Shown here piece after piece: positions 1 to 10,727 of a stretch of 64,000 nt of DNA; position 1 is the first letter of the stretch; the number at the start of each line of letters is the position of its first letter. The DNA lies in NCBI RefSeq assembly GCF_029227915.1, contig NC_079881.1:1054001-1118000 (forward strand), in the 5' to 3' direction. Under the pieces are notes generated by a model. The model had not been told where the DNA came from, did not search any database, and saw only the letters and a list, made by a program, of their open reading frames with translations. The DNA is from Hydractinia symbiolongicarpus (lineage: Eukaryota > Cnidaria > Hydrozoa > Anthoathecata > Hydractiniidae). A program made the translations under genes and the position numbers.

Positions 1-669
1 AACAAAGAAAGTACCCAGGGAGTAAACTCATTTCCCGAACGATTTTTTAAATTGTTTTTTCACCACTAAAACGCATGAGACTTGTAGTTTTTAGAAATGT
101 TTTCATTTTTGATGAGACGCTTAGTGAAAGTGGTTTAATCGCTGGCAAACGCAAACCCGCGATTTCCCGTAAATCCCGGACTCGGCCCGTATAGTCAAAA
201 GTACACAAAGAAAGTACCCAGGGAGTAAACTCATTTCCCGAACGATTTTTTAAATTATTTTTTCACCACTAAAACGCATGAGACTTGTAATATTCAAAAA
301 TGTTTTCATTTTTGATGAGACGCTGAATAAAAGAAGTTTAATCGCCGCCAAACGAAAACCCCCGATTTCCCGTAAATCCCGGATTCGGCCCGTATAGTCA
401 AAAGTATAAAAAGAAGGTACCCAGGGAGTAAACTCATTTCCCGAACGATTTTTTAAATTATTTTTTCACCACTAAAACGCATGAGAATTGTAGTTTTCAG
501 AAATATTTTCATTTTTGATGAGATGCTTAGTGAAAGTGGTTTAATCGCCGGCAAACGAAATTCCGCGATTTCCCGTAAATCCCGGGCTTGGCCTGTGTAG
601 TCGAATGTATACAAAGAAAGTACCCTGTGAGTAAACTCATTTCCAAAACGATTTTTTAAATTATCTTTT

Positions 670-872
670 CACCACTAAAACGCATGAGACTTGTAGTTTT
701 CAAAAATGTTTTCATTTTTGATGAGACGCTGAATAAAAGGAGTTTAATCGCCGGCAAACGAAAACCCGCCATTTTCCGTAAACCCCGGACTCGGCCCGTA
801 TAGCCAAAAGTATAGAAAGAAAGTACCCTGGGAGTAAGCTCATTTCCCGAACGATTTTTTAAATTATTTTTT
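670..872 (+). repeat. Exemplar 203-bp monomer (class G)
   Basis: This unit illustrates the general monomer, read from CACCACT. Position 1-20 is the CACCACTAAAACGCATGAGA block. Positions 31-52 hold a dyad. Positions 53-80 hold the class-determining GACGCTGAATAAAAG or GATGCTTAGTGAAAG alternatives. Positions 78-130 form a C+G-rich centre with GCCGGC and several CCCG elements. Positions 131-170 carry GTATAC and GTACCC. Positions 171-203 are an AT-rich tail with CGATTTTTTAAATTA followed by a T run. Class G is marked by AAAAGGAG, CCGCCATTTTCC and TATAGCC. The starting phase is arbitrary; some class markers straddle the chosen border. Confidence 0.95.
700..721. other. Conserved dyad symmetry inside the monomer (exemplar copy)
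   Basis: The arms TCAAAAATG (700-708) and CATTTTTGA (713-721) are perfect 9-bp reverse complements separated by TTTT. The site sits at unit positions 31-52 and recurs in most units. Several classes carry one altered arm: CAGAAATG on the left (D, F), TAAAAATG on the left (H), or CATTTCTG on the right (I, N). The structure could extrude as a hairpin or cruciform, or bind a dimeric protein; neither is shown by the sequence. It lies next to AT-rich DNA rather than a run of Ts after a GC stem, so I do not call it a terminator. Confidence 0.85.
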
Positions 873-1278
873 TACCACTAAAACGCATGAGACTTGTTGT
901 TTACAAAAATGTTTTCATTTTTGATGAGACGCTGATTAAAAGAAGTTTAATCGCCGGCAAACGAAAACCCGCGACTTGCCGTAAATCCCCGACTCGGCCC
1001 GTATAGTCAAATGTAAACAAAGAAAATACCCAGGGAGTAAACTCATTTCCCGAATGATTTTTTAAATTGTTTTTTCACCACTAAAACGCATGAGACTTGT
1101 AGTTTTTAGAAATGTTTTCATTTTTGATGAGACGCTTAGTGAAAGTGGTTTAATCGCTGGCAAACGCAAACCCGCGATTTCCCGTAAATCCCGGACTCGG
1201 CCCGTATAGTCAAAAGTACACAAAGAAAGTACCCAGGGAGTAAACTCATTTCCCGAACGATTTTTTAAATTATTTTTT

Positions 1279-1887
1279 CACCACTAAAACGCATGAGACT
1301 TGTAATATTCAAAAATGTTTTCATTTTTGATGAGACGCTGAATAAAAGAAGTTTAATCGCCGGCAAACGAAAACCCGCGACTTGCCGTAAATCCCCGACT
1401 CGGCCCGTATAGTCAAAAGTACACAAAGAAAGTACCCAGGGAGTAAACTCATTTCCCGAACGATTTTTTAAATTATTTTTTCACCACTAAAACGCATGAG
1501 ACTTGTAATATTCAAAAATGTTTTCATTTTTGATGAGACGCTGAATAAAAGAAGTTTATTCGCCGGCAAACGAAAACCCGCGATTTCCCGTAAATCCCGG
1601 ATTCGGCCCGTATAGTCGAATGTATACAAAGAAAGTACCCTGTGAGTAAACTCATTTCCAAAACGATTTTTTAAATTATCTTTTCACCACTAAAACGCAT
1701 TAGACTTGTAGTTTTCAAAAATGTTTTCATTTTTGATGAGACGCTGAATAAAAGGAGTTTAATCGCCGGCAAACGAAAACCCGCCATTTTCCGTAAACCC
1801 CGGACTCGGCCCGTATAGCCAAAAGTATACAAAGGAAGTACCCAGGGAGTAAACTAATTTCCCGAACGATTTTTTAAATTAATTTTT
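1279..1887 (+). repeat. Mosaic units E/C, E/F and G
   Basis: Three units link the pentamer block to the next duplication. The unit at 1279 begins as class E (TAATATTC) but ends like class C (CGACTTGCCGTAAATCC), sharing that tail with the unit at 873 (CGACTTGCC at about 971 and 1377, 406 bp apart). The unit at 1482 begins as E and ends as F (TAGTCGAATG, CCCTGTGAG). The unit at 1685 is G with CATTAGACTTG. The switches within units indicate recombination or gene conversion between classes. Confidence 0.75.
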
Positions 1888-3483
1888 CACCACTAAAGCA
1901 CATGAGACTTGTAGTTTTTAAAAATGTTTTCATTTTTGATGAGACAATAAATAAAAGAAGTTTAATCGCCGGCAAACGAAAACCCGCGACTTCCCGTAAA
2001 TCCCCGACTCGGCCCGTATAGTCAAAAGTATACAAAGAAAGTACCCAGGGAGTAAACTCATTTCCAAAACGACTTTTTAAATTATTTTTTCACCACTAAA
2101 ACGCATGAGACTTGTAGTTTTCAAAAATGCTTTCATTTCAGATGAGACGCTGAATAAAAGAAGTTTAATCGCCGGCAAACGAAAACCCGCCATTTCCCGT
2201 AAACCCCGGACTCGGCCCGTATAGTCAAAAGTATACAAAGAAAGTACCGAGGGAGTAAACTCATTTCACGAACGATTTTTTAAATTATTTTTTCACCACT
2301 AAAACGCAAGAGACTTGTAGTTTTCAGAAATGTTTTCATTTTTGATGAGATGCTTAGTGAAAGTGGTTTAATCGCCGGCAAACGAAATTCCGCGATTTCC
2401 CGTAAATCCCGGGCTTGGCCCGTGTAGTCGAATGTATACAAAGAAAGTACCCTGTGAGTAAACTCATTTCCAAAACGATTTTTTAAATTATCTTTTCACC
2501 ACTAAAACGCATGAGACTTGTAGTTTTTAAAAATGTTTTCATTTTTGATGAGACGCTGAATAAAAGGAGTTTAATCGCCGGCAAACGAAAACCCGCCATT
2601 TTCCGTAAACCCCGGACTCGGCCCGTATATCCAAAAGTATACAAAGAAAGTACCCTGGGAGTAAGCTCATTTCCCGAACGATTTTTTAAATTATTTTTTC
2701 ACCACTAAAACGCATGAGACTTGTTGTTTACAAAAATGTTTTCATTTTTGATGAGAGGCTGATTAAAAGAAGTTTAATCGCCGGCAAACGAAAACCCGCG
2801 ACTTCCCGTAAATCCCCGACTCGGCCCGTATAATCAAAAGTAAACAAAGAAAGTACCCAGGGAGTAAACTCATTTCCCGAACGATTTTTTAAATTGTTTT
2901 TTCACCACTAAAACGCATGAGACTTGTAGTTTTCAGAAATGTTTTCATTTTTGATGAGATGCTTAGTGAAAGTGGTTTAATCGCCGGCAAACGAAATTCC
3001 GCGATTTCCCGTAAATCCCGGGCTTGGCCCGTGTAGTCAAATGTATACAAAGAAAGTACCCTGTGAGTAAACTCATTTCCAAAACGATTTTTTAAATTAT
3101 CTTTTCACCACTAAAACGCATGAGACTTGTAGTTTTCAAAAATGTTTTCATTTTTGATGAGACGCTGAATAAAAGGAGTTTAATCGCCGGCAAACGAAAA
3201 CCCGCCATTTTCCGTAAACCCCGGACTCGGCCCGTATAGCCAAAAGTATACAAAGGAAGTACCCAGGGAGTAAACTAATTTCCCGAACGATTTTTTAAAT
3301 TAATTTTTCACCACTAAAGCACATGAGACTTGTAGTTTTTAAAAATGTTTTCATTTTTGATGAGACAATAAATAAAAGAAGTTTAATCGCCGGCAAACGA
3401 AAACCCGCGACTTCCCGTAAATTCCCGACCCGGCCCGTATAGTCAAAAGTATACAAAGAAAGTACCCAGGGAGTAAACTAATT
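1752..3483 (+). repeat. 1732-bp segmental duplication, copy 1
   Basis: The segment starting AAGGAGTTTAATCGCC at 1752 is repeated from 3484. Shared rare variants confirm the 1732-bp offset, for example TATATCC (2627 region and 4359 region) and TTCCCGACCCGG (3421 and 5153). Units inside are G-tail, H (with GACAATAAATAAAAG), I, F, G, C, F, G, H. The length is 8.53 units, so the duplication is out of register with the 203-bp period. Copies differ at a few bases, such as TTTCATTTCAG in copy 1 against TTTCATTTCTG in copy 2. Confidence 0.9.
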
Positions 3484-3619
3484 AAGGAGTTTAATCGCCG
3501 GCAAACGAAAACCCGCCATTTTCCGTAAACCCCGGACTCGGCCCGTATAGCCAAAAGTATACAAAGGAAGTACCCAGGGAGTAAACTAATTTCCCGAACG
3601 ATTTTTTAAATTAATTTTT
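3309..3619 (+). repeat. 311-bp chimeric unit at duplication junction
   Basis: Two successive CACCACT anchors lie 311 bp apart instead of 203. The unit follows class H to GTAAACTAATT (about 3483) and then jumps back to AAGGAGTTTAATC, repeating unit positions of about 66-172. This is the breakpoint of the 1732-bp duplication. Only short similarity (AAT or ATT) is visible at the join, suggesting illegitimate rather than in-register exchange. Confidence 0.9.
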
Positions 3620-5215
3620 CACCACTAAAGCACATGAGACTTGTAGTTTTTAAAAATGTTTTCATTTTTGATGAGACAATAAATAAAAGAAGTTTAATCG
3701 CCGGCAAACGAAAACCCGCGACTTCCCGTAAATCCCCGACTCGGCCCGTATAGTCAAAAGTATACAAAGAAAGTACCCAGGGAGTAAACTCATTTCCAAA
3801 ACGACTTTTTAAATTATTTTTTCACCACTAAAACGCATGAGACTTGTAGTTTTCAAAAATGCTTTCATTTCTGATGAGACGCTGAATAAAAGAAGTTTAA
3901 TCGCCGGCAAACGAAAACCCGCCATTTCCCGTAAACCCCGGACTCGGCCCGTATAGTCAAAAGTATACAAAGAAAGTACCGAGGGAGTAAACTCATTTCA
4001 CGAACGATTTTTTAAATTATTTTTTCACCACTAAAACGCAAGAGACTTGTAGTTTTCAGAAATGTTTTCATTTTTGATGAGATGCTTAGTGAAAGTGGTT
4101 TAATCGCCGGCAAACGAAATTCCGCGATTTCCCGTAAATCCCGGGCTTGGCCCGTGTAGTCGAATGTATACAAAGAAAGTACCCTGTGAGTAAACTCATT
4201 TCCAAAACGATTTTTTAAATTATCTTTTCACCACTAAAACGCATGAGACTTGTAGTTTTTAAAAATGTTTTCATTTTTGATGAGACGCTGAATAATAGGA
4301 GTTTAATCGCCGGCAAACGAAAACCCGCCATTTTCCGTAAACCCCGGACTCGGCCCGTATATCCAAAAGTATACAAAGAAAGTACCCTGGGAGTAAGCTC
4401 ATTTCCCGAACGATTTTTTAAATTATTTTTTCACCACTAAAACGCATGAGACTTGTTGTTTACAAAAATGTTTTCATTTTTGATGAGAGGCTGATTAAAA
4501 GAAGTTTAATCGCCGGCAAACGAAAACCCGCGACTTCCCGTAAATCCCCGACTCGGCCCGTATAATCAAAAGTAAACAAAGAAAGTACCCAGGGAGTAAA
4601 CTCATTTCCCGAACGATTTTTTAAATTGTTTTTTCACCACTAAAACGCATGAGACTTGTAGTTTTCAGAAATGTTTTCATTTTTGATGAGATGCTTAGTG
4701 AAAGTGGTTTAATCGCCGGCAAACGAAATTCCGCGATTTCCCGTAAATCCCGGGCTTGGCCCGTGTAGTCAAATGTATACAAAGAAAGTACCCTGTGAGT
4801 AAACTCATTTCCAAAACGATTTTTTAAATTATCTTTTCACCACTAAAACGCATGAGACTTGTAGTTTTCAAAAATGTTTTCATTTTTGATGAGACGCTGA
4901 ATAAAAGGAGTTTAATCGCCGGCAAACGAAAACCCGCCATTTTCCGTAAACCCCGGACTCGGCCCGTATAGCCAAAAGTATACAAAGGAAGTACCCAGGG
5001 AGTAAACTAATTTCCCGAACGATTTTTTAAATTAATTTTTCACCACTAAAGCACATGAGACTTGTAGTTTTTAAAAATGTTTTCATTTTTGATGAGACAA
5101 TAAATAAAAGAAGTTTAATCGCCGGCAAACGAAAACCCGCGACTTCCCGTAAATTCCCGACCCGGCCCGTATAGTCAAAAGTATACAAAGAAAGTACCCA
5201 GGGAGTAAACTCATT
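3484..5215 (+). repeat. 1732-bp segmental duplication, copy 2
   Basis: This is the tandem copy of the preceding segment. It runs through H, I, F, G, C, F, G and H units and then continues at about 5204 with the normal CTCATTTCCAAAACG tail of class H, which shows where the parental sequence resumed. It differs from copy 1 by scattered point changes, such as AATAATAGG for AATAAAAGG near 4291. Near-identity implies the event is recent compared with the age of the monomer classes. Confidence 0.9.
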
Positions 5216-5446
5216 TCCAAAACGACTTTTTAAATTATTTTTTCACCACTAAAACGCATGAGACTTGTAGTTTTCAAAAATGTTTTCATTTCTGATGAGA
5301 CGCTGAATAAAAGAAGTTTAATCGCCGGCAAACGAAAACCCGCCATTTCCCGTAAACCCCGGACTCGGCCCGTATAGTCAAAAGTATACAAAGAAAGTAC
5401 CGAGGGAGTAAACTCATTTCCCGAACGATTATTTAAATTATTATTT
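5216..5446 (+). repeat. Class I unit linking the duplication to the K-L-C-M block
   Basis: One class I unit (CATTTCTGATGAG, CCGCCATTTCCC, GTACCGAGGG) starts at 5244 and ends in CGATTATTTAAATTATT, the tail that always precedes class K. The same I-then-K order with GTACCGAGGG is found at 12759-13164. Confidence 0.75.
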
Positions 5447-6868
5447 TACCACTAAAGCCCACGAGACTTGTAGTTTTTAAAAATGTTTTCATTTTTGATG
5501 AGACGCTGAATAAAAGAAGTTTAATCGCCGGCAAACGAAAACCCGCGATTTCCCGTAAATCCCGGGCTTGGCTTGTATAGTCGAATGTATACAAAGAAAG
5601 TACCCTGTGAGTAAACTCATTTCCAAAACGATTTTTTAAATTATCTTTTCACCACTAAAACGCATGAGACTTGTAGTTTTCAAAAATGTTTTCATTTTTG
5701 ATGAGACGCTGAATAAAAGAAGTTTAATCGCCGGCAAACGAAAACCCGCCATTTCCCGTAAACCCCGGACTCGGCCCGTATAGTCAAAGGTATACAACGA
5801 AAGTACCCAGGGAGTAAAGTTATTTCCCGAACGATTTTTTAAATTATTTTTTCACCACTAAAACGCATGAGACTTGTAGTTTACAAAAATGTTTTCATTT
5901 TTGATGAGACGCTGAATAAAAGAAGTTTAATCGCCGGCAAACGAAAACCTGCGATTTCCCGTAAATACCGGACTCGGCCCGTATAGTCAAAGGTATACAA
6001 CGAAAGTACCCAGGGAGTAAACTCATTTCCCGAACGATTTTTTAAATTATTTTTGAACCACTAAAACGCATGAGACTTGTAGTTTTCAGAAATGTTTTTT
6101 ATTTTTGATAAGACGCTTAGTGAAAGTGGTTTAATCGCCGGCAAACGAAAACCCGCGATTTCCCGTAAATCCCGGACTCGGCCCGTATAGTCAAAAGTAC
6201 ACAAAGAAAGTACCCAGGGAGTAAACTCATTTCCCGAACGATTTTTTAAATTATTTTTTCACCACTAAAACGCATGAGACTTGTAGTTTTCAAAAATGTT
6301 TTCATTTTTGATGAGACGCTGAATAAAAGAAGTTTAATCGCTGGCAAACGAAAACCCGCCATTTCCCGTAAACCCCGGACTCGGCCCGTATAGTCAAAAG
6401 TATACAACGAAAGTACCCAGGGAGTAAAGTCAATTCACGAACGATTTTTTAAATTATTTTTTCACCACTATAACGCATGAGACTTGTAGTTTACAAAAAT
6501 GTTTTCATTTTTGATGAGACGCTGAATAAAAGTAGTTTAATCGCCGGCAAACGAAAACCTGCGATTTCCCGTAAATACCGGACTCGGCCCGTATAGTCAA
6601 AAGTATACAAAGAAAGTACCCTGGGAGTAAGCTCATTTCCCGAACGATTTTTTAAATTATTTTTTCACCACTAAAACGCATGAGACTTGTAGTTTACAAA
6701 AATGTTTTCATTTTTGATGAGACGCTGAATAAAAGAAGTTTAATCGACGGCAAACAAAAACCCGCGACTTCCCGTAAATCCCCGACTCGGCCCGTATAGT
6801 CAAAAGTAAACAAAGAAAGTACCCAGGGAGTAAACTCATTTCCCGAACGATTTTTTAAATTATTTTTT
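5447..6868 (+). repeat. Heptamer K-L-C-M-L-C-C (first paralogous segment)
   Basis: Units start at 5447 (K), 5650 (L), 5853 (C), 6056 (M, 204 bp), 6260 (L), 6463 (C) and 6666 (C). Class M carries GTTTTTTATTTTTGATAAG, one T longer than usual. The block is followed directly by a D-E-F-G-H-I-C heptamer. The same order, expanded by extra units, reappears at 12962-15602, with many shared private variants such as TCAAAGGTATACAACG and GTAAATACCGGACTCGG. Confidence 0.85.
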
Positions 6869-8290
6869 CACCACTAAAACGCATGAGACTTGTAGTTTTC
6901 AGAAATGTTTTCATTTTTGATGAGACGCTTAGTGAAAGTGGTTTAATCGCTGGCAAACGAAAACCCGCGATTTCCCGAAAATCCTGGACTCGGCCCGTAT
7001 AGTGAAAAGTACACAAAGAAAGTACCCAGGGAGTAAACTCATTTCCCGAACGATTTTTTAAATTATTTTTTCACCACTAAAACGCATGAGACTTGTAGTA
7101 TTCAAAAATATTTTCATTTTTGATGAGACGCTGAATAAAAGAAGTTTAATCGCCGGCAAACGAAAACCCGCGATTTCCCGTAAATCCCGGATTCGGCCCG
7201 TATAGTCAAAAGTATAAAAAGAAGGTACCCAGGGAGTAAACTCATTTCCCGAACGATTTTTTAAATTACTTCTTCACCACTAAAACGCATGAGACTTGTA
7301 GTCTTCAGAAATGTTTTCATTTTTGATGAGATGCTTAGTGAAAGTGGTTTAATCGCCGGCAAACGAAGTTCCGCGATTTCCCGTAAATACCGGGCTTGGC
7401 CCGTGTAGTCGAATGTATACAAAGAAAGTACCCTGTGAGTAAACTCATTTCCAAAACGATTTTTTAAATTATCTTTTCACCACTAAAACGGATGAGACTT
7501 GTAGTTTTCAAAAATGTTTTCATTTTTGATGAGACGCTGAATAAAAGGAGTTTAATCGCCGGCAAACGAAAACCCGCCATTTGCCGTAAACCCCGGACTC
7601 GGCCCGTATAGCCAAAAGTATACAAAGGAAGTACCCAGGAAGTAAACTCATTTCCCGAACGATTTTTTAAATTATTTTTTCACCACTAAAGCACATGAGA
7701 CTTGTAGTTTTTAAAAATGTTTTCATTTTTGATGAGACGCTGAATAAAAGAAGTTTAATCGCCGGCAAATGAAAACCCGCGACTTCCCGTAAATCCCCGA
7801 CTCGGCCCGTATAGTCAAAAGTATACAAAGAAAGTACCCAGGGAGTAAACTCATTTCCAAAACGATTTTTTAAATTATTTTTTCACCACTAAAACGCATG
7901 AGACTTGTAGTTTTTCAAAAATGTTTACATTTCTGATGAGACGCTGAATAAAAGAAGTTTAATCGCCGGCAAACGAAAACCCGCCATTTCCCGTAAACCC
8001 CGGACTCGGCCCGTATAGTCAAAAGTATACAAAGAAAGTACCCAGGGAGTAAACTCATTTCCCGAACGATTTTTTAAATTATTTTTTCACCACTAAAACG
8101 CATGAGACTTGTAGTTTACAAAAATGTTTTCATTTTTGATGAGACGCTGAATAAAAGAAGTTTAATCGACGGCAAACGAAAACCCGCGACTTCCCGTAAA
8201 TCCCCGACTCGGCCCGTATAGTCAAAAGTAAACAAAGAAAGTACCCAGGCAGTAAACTCATTTCCCGAACGATTTTTTAAATTATTTTTT
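6869..8290 (+). repeat. HOR heptamer D-E-F-G-H-I-C, full copy
   Basis: Seven units start at 6869 (D), 7072 (E), 7275 (F, GTCTTCAG), 7478 (G, ACGGATGAG), 7681 (H), 7884 (I, TTTTTCAAAAATG, 204 bp) and 8088 (C, TCGACGGC), giving 1422 bp. The I unit has the distinctive ATGTTTACATTTCTG, found again only at 10358, 11374 and 16655. The order recurs at 9306-10727 and 15603-17024, which establishes a true higher-order repeat. Confidence 0.9.
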
Positions 8291-9305
8291 CACCACTAAA
8301 ACGCATGAGACTTGTAGTTTTCAGAAATGTTTTCATTTTTGATGAGACGCTTAGTGAAAGTGGTTTAATCGCTGGCAAACGAAAGCCCGCGATTTCCCGA
8401 AAATCCTGGACTCGGCCCGTATAGTCAAAAGTACACAAAGAAAGTACCCAGGGAGTAAACTCATTTCCCGAACGATTTTTTAAATTATTTTTTCACCACT
8501 AAAACGCATGAGACTTGTAGTATTCAAAAATGTTTTCATTTTTGATGAGACGCTGAATAAAAGAAGTTTAATCGCCGGCAAACGAAAACCCGCGATTTCC
8601 CGTAAATCCCGGATTCGGCCCGTATAGTCAAAAGTATAAAAAGAAGGTACCCAGGGAGTAAACTCATTTCCCGAACGATTTTTTAAATTATTTTTTCACC
8701 ACTAAAACGCATGAGACTTGTAGTCTTCAGAAATGTTTTCATTTTTGATGAGATGCTTAGTGAAAGTGGTTTAATCGCCGGCAAACGAAGTTCCGCGAAT
8801 TCCCGTAAATACCGGGCTTGGCCCGTGTAGTCGAATGTATACAAAGAAAGTACCCTGTGAGTAAACTCATTTCCAAAACGATTTTTTAAATTATCTTTTC
8901 ACCACTAAAACGCATGAGGCTTGTAGTTTTCAAAAATGTTTTCATTTTTGATGAGACGCTGAATAAAAGGAGTTTAATCGCCGTCAAACGAAAACCCGCC
9001 ATTTGCCGTAAACCCCGGACTCGGCCCGTATAGCCAAAAGTATACAAAGGAAGTACCCAGGGAGTAAACTCATTTCCCGAACGATTTTTTAAATTATTTT
9101 TTCACCACTAAAGCACATGAGACTTGTAGTTTTTAAAAATGTTTTCATTTTTGATGAGACGCTGAATAAAAGAAGTTTAATCGCCGGCAAATGAAAACCC
9201 GCGACTTCCCGTAAATCCCCGACTCGGCCCGTATAGTCAAAAGTAAACAAAGAAAGTACCCAGGCAGTAAACTCATTTCCCGAACGATTTTTTAAATTAT
9301 TTTTT
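8291..9305 (+). repeat. HOR heptamer, partial copy D-E-F-G-H with recombinant end
   Basis: Five units (8291, 8494, 8697, 8900, 9103) follow the heptamer order and then skip I and C. The H unit at 9103 begins normally (AAAGCACATGAG, GGCAAATG) but ends with the C-class tail (GTAAACAAAG, CAGGCAGTAAAC). An exchange inside the CCCCGACTCGGCCCG stretch shared by H and C explains it. The result is a precise loss of two units and a clean return to D. Confidence 0.9.
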
Positions 9306-10727
9306 CACCACTAAAACGCATGAGACTTGTAGTTTTCAGAAATGTTTTCATTTTTGATGAGACGCTTAGTGAAAGTGGTTTAATCGCTGGCAAACGAAAG
9401 CCCGCGATTTCCCGAAAATCCTGGACTCGGCCCGTATAGTCAAAAGTACACAAAGAAAGTACCCAGGGAGTAAACTCATTTCCCGAACGATTTTTTAAAT
9501 TATTTTTTCACCACTAAAACGCATGAGACTTGTAGTATTCAAAAATGTTTTCATTTTTGATGAGACGCTGAATAAAAGAAGTTTAATCGCCGGCAAACGA
9601 AAACCCGCGATTTCCCGTAAATCCCGGATTCGGCCCGTATAGTCAAAAGTATAAAAAGAAGGTACCCAGGGAGTAAACTCATTTCCCGAACGATTTTTTA
9701 AATTATTTTTTCACCACTAAAACGCATGAGACTTGTAGTCTTCAGAAATGTTTTCATTTTTGATGAGATGCTTAGTGAAAGTGGTTTAATCGCCGGCAAA
9801 CGAAGTTCCGCGAATTCCCGTAAATACCGGGCTTGGCCCGTGTAGTCGAATGTATACAAAGAAAGTACCCTGTGAGTAAACTCATTTCCAAAACGATTTT
9901 TTAAATTATCTTTTCACCACTAAAACGCATGAGGCTTGTAGTTTTCAAAAATGTTTTCATTTTTGATGAGACGCTGAATAAAAGGAGTTTAATCGCCGTC
10001 AAACGAAAACCCGCCATTTGCCGTAAACCCCGGACTCGGCCCGTATAGCCAAAAGTATACAAAGGAAGTACCCAGGGAGTAAACTCATTTCCCGAACGAT
10101 TTTTTAAATTATTTTTTCACCACTAAAGCACATGAGACTTGTAGTTTTTAAAAATGTTTTCATTTTTGATGAGACGCTGAATAAAAGAAGTTTAATCGCC
10201 GGCAAATGAAAACCCGCGACTTCCCGTAAATCCCCGACTCGGCCCGTATAGTCAAAAGTATACAAAGAAAGTACCCAGGGAGTAAACTCATTTCCAAAAC
10301 GATTTTTTAAATTATTTTTTCACCACTAAAACGCATGAGACTTGTAGTTTTTCAAAAATGTTTACATTTCTGATGAGACGCTGAATAAAAGAAGTTTAAT
10401 CGCCGGCAAACGAAAACCCGCCATTTCCCGTAAACCCCGGACTCGGCCCGTATAGTCAAAAGTATACAAAGAAAGTACCCAGGGAGTAAACTCATTTCCC
10501 GAACGATTTTTTAAATTATTTTTTCACCACTAAAACGCATGAGACTTGTAGTTTACAAAAATGTTTTCATTTTTGATGAGACGCTGAATAAAAGAAGTTT
10601 AATCGACGGCAAACGAAAACCCGCGACTTCCCGTAAATCCCCGACTCGGCCCGTATAGTCAAAAGTAAACAAAGAAAGTACCCAGGCAGTAAACTCATTT
10701 CCCGAACGATTTTTTAAATTATTTTTT
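9306..10727 (+). repeat. HOR heptamer D-E-F-G-H-I-C, full copy
   Basis: Units start at 9306, 9509, 9712, 9915, 10118, 10321 (I, 204 bp) and 10525. Private variants are shared with the neighbouring partial copies: GAAAGCCCGCG in D, CGCGAATTCCCG in F, CATGAGGCTTG and CGCCGTCAAACG in G, CAGGCAGTAAAC at the end of C. These are almost absent from the heptamer at 6869, so these copies descend from one local amplification. Confidence 0.9.

Larger units (their letters stand above)
1..1278 (+). repeat. Pentamer block D-E-F-G-C (1015 bp period)
   Basis: Units start at 61 (D, with the rare CAAACGCAAACCC), 264 (E, TAATATTC), 467 (F, GAGAATTG), 670 (G) and 873 (C, GTTGTTTAC). The D variant CGCAAACCC returns exactly 1015 bp later (151 and 1166), so a second pentamer starts at 1076. 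Similarity between the two copies runs from the window edge to about 355 and from 1020 to about 1370, then the second copy switches to another arrangement. The first 60 bases are the tail of a truncated unit cut by the window edge. Confidence 0.85.

Noticed and set aside
700-721. Transcription terminator hairpin
   Set aside because: The stem is AT-rich (A5/T5 arms) with a T loop and no following T run; it is in every unit and no genes are present to terminate.
2419-2432. CENP-B-box-like sequence on the minus strand in class F units (TTCGACTACACGGG)
   Set aside because: The minimal box needs TTCG and CGGG separated by seven bases with A at a fixed place; here they are separated by six and the A is out of register. 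Many units lack TTCG altogether (TCAAAAG variants). A near miss, not a box.
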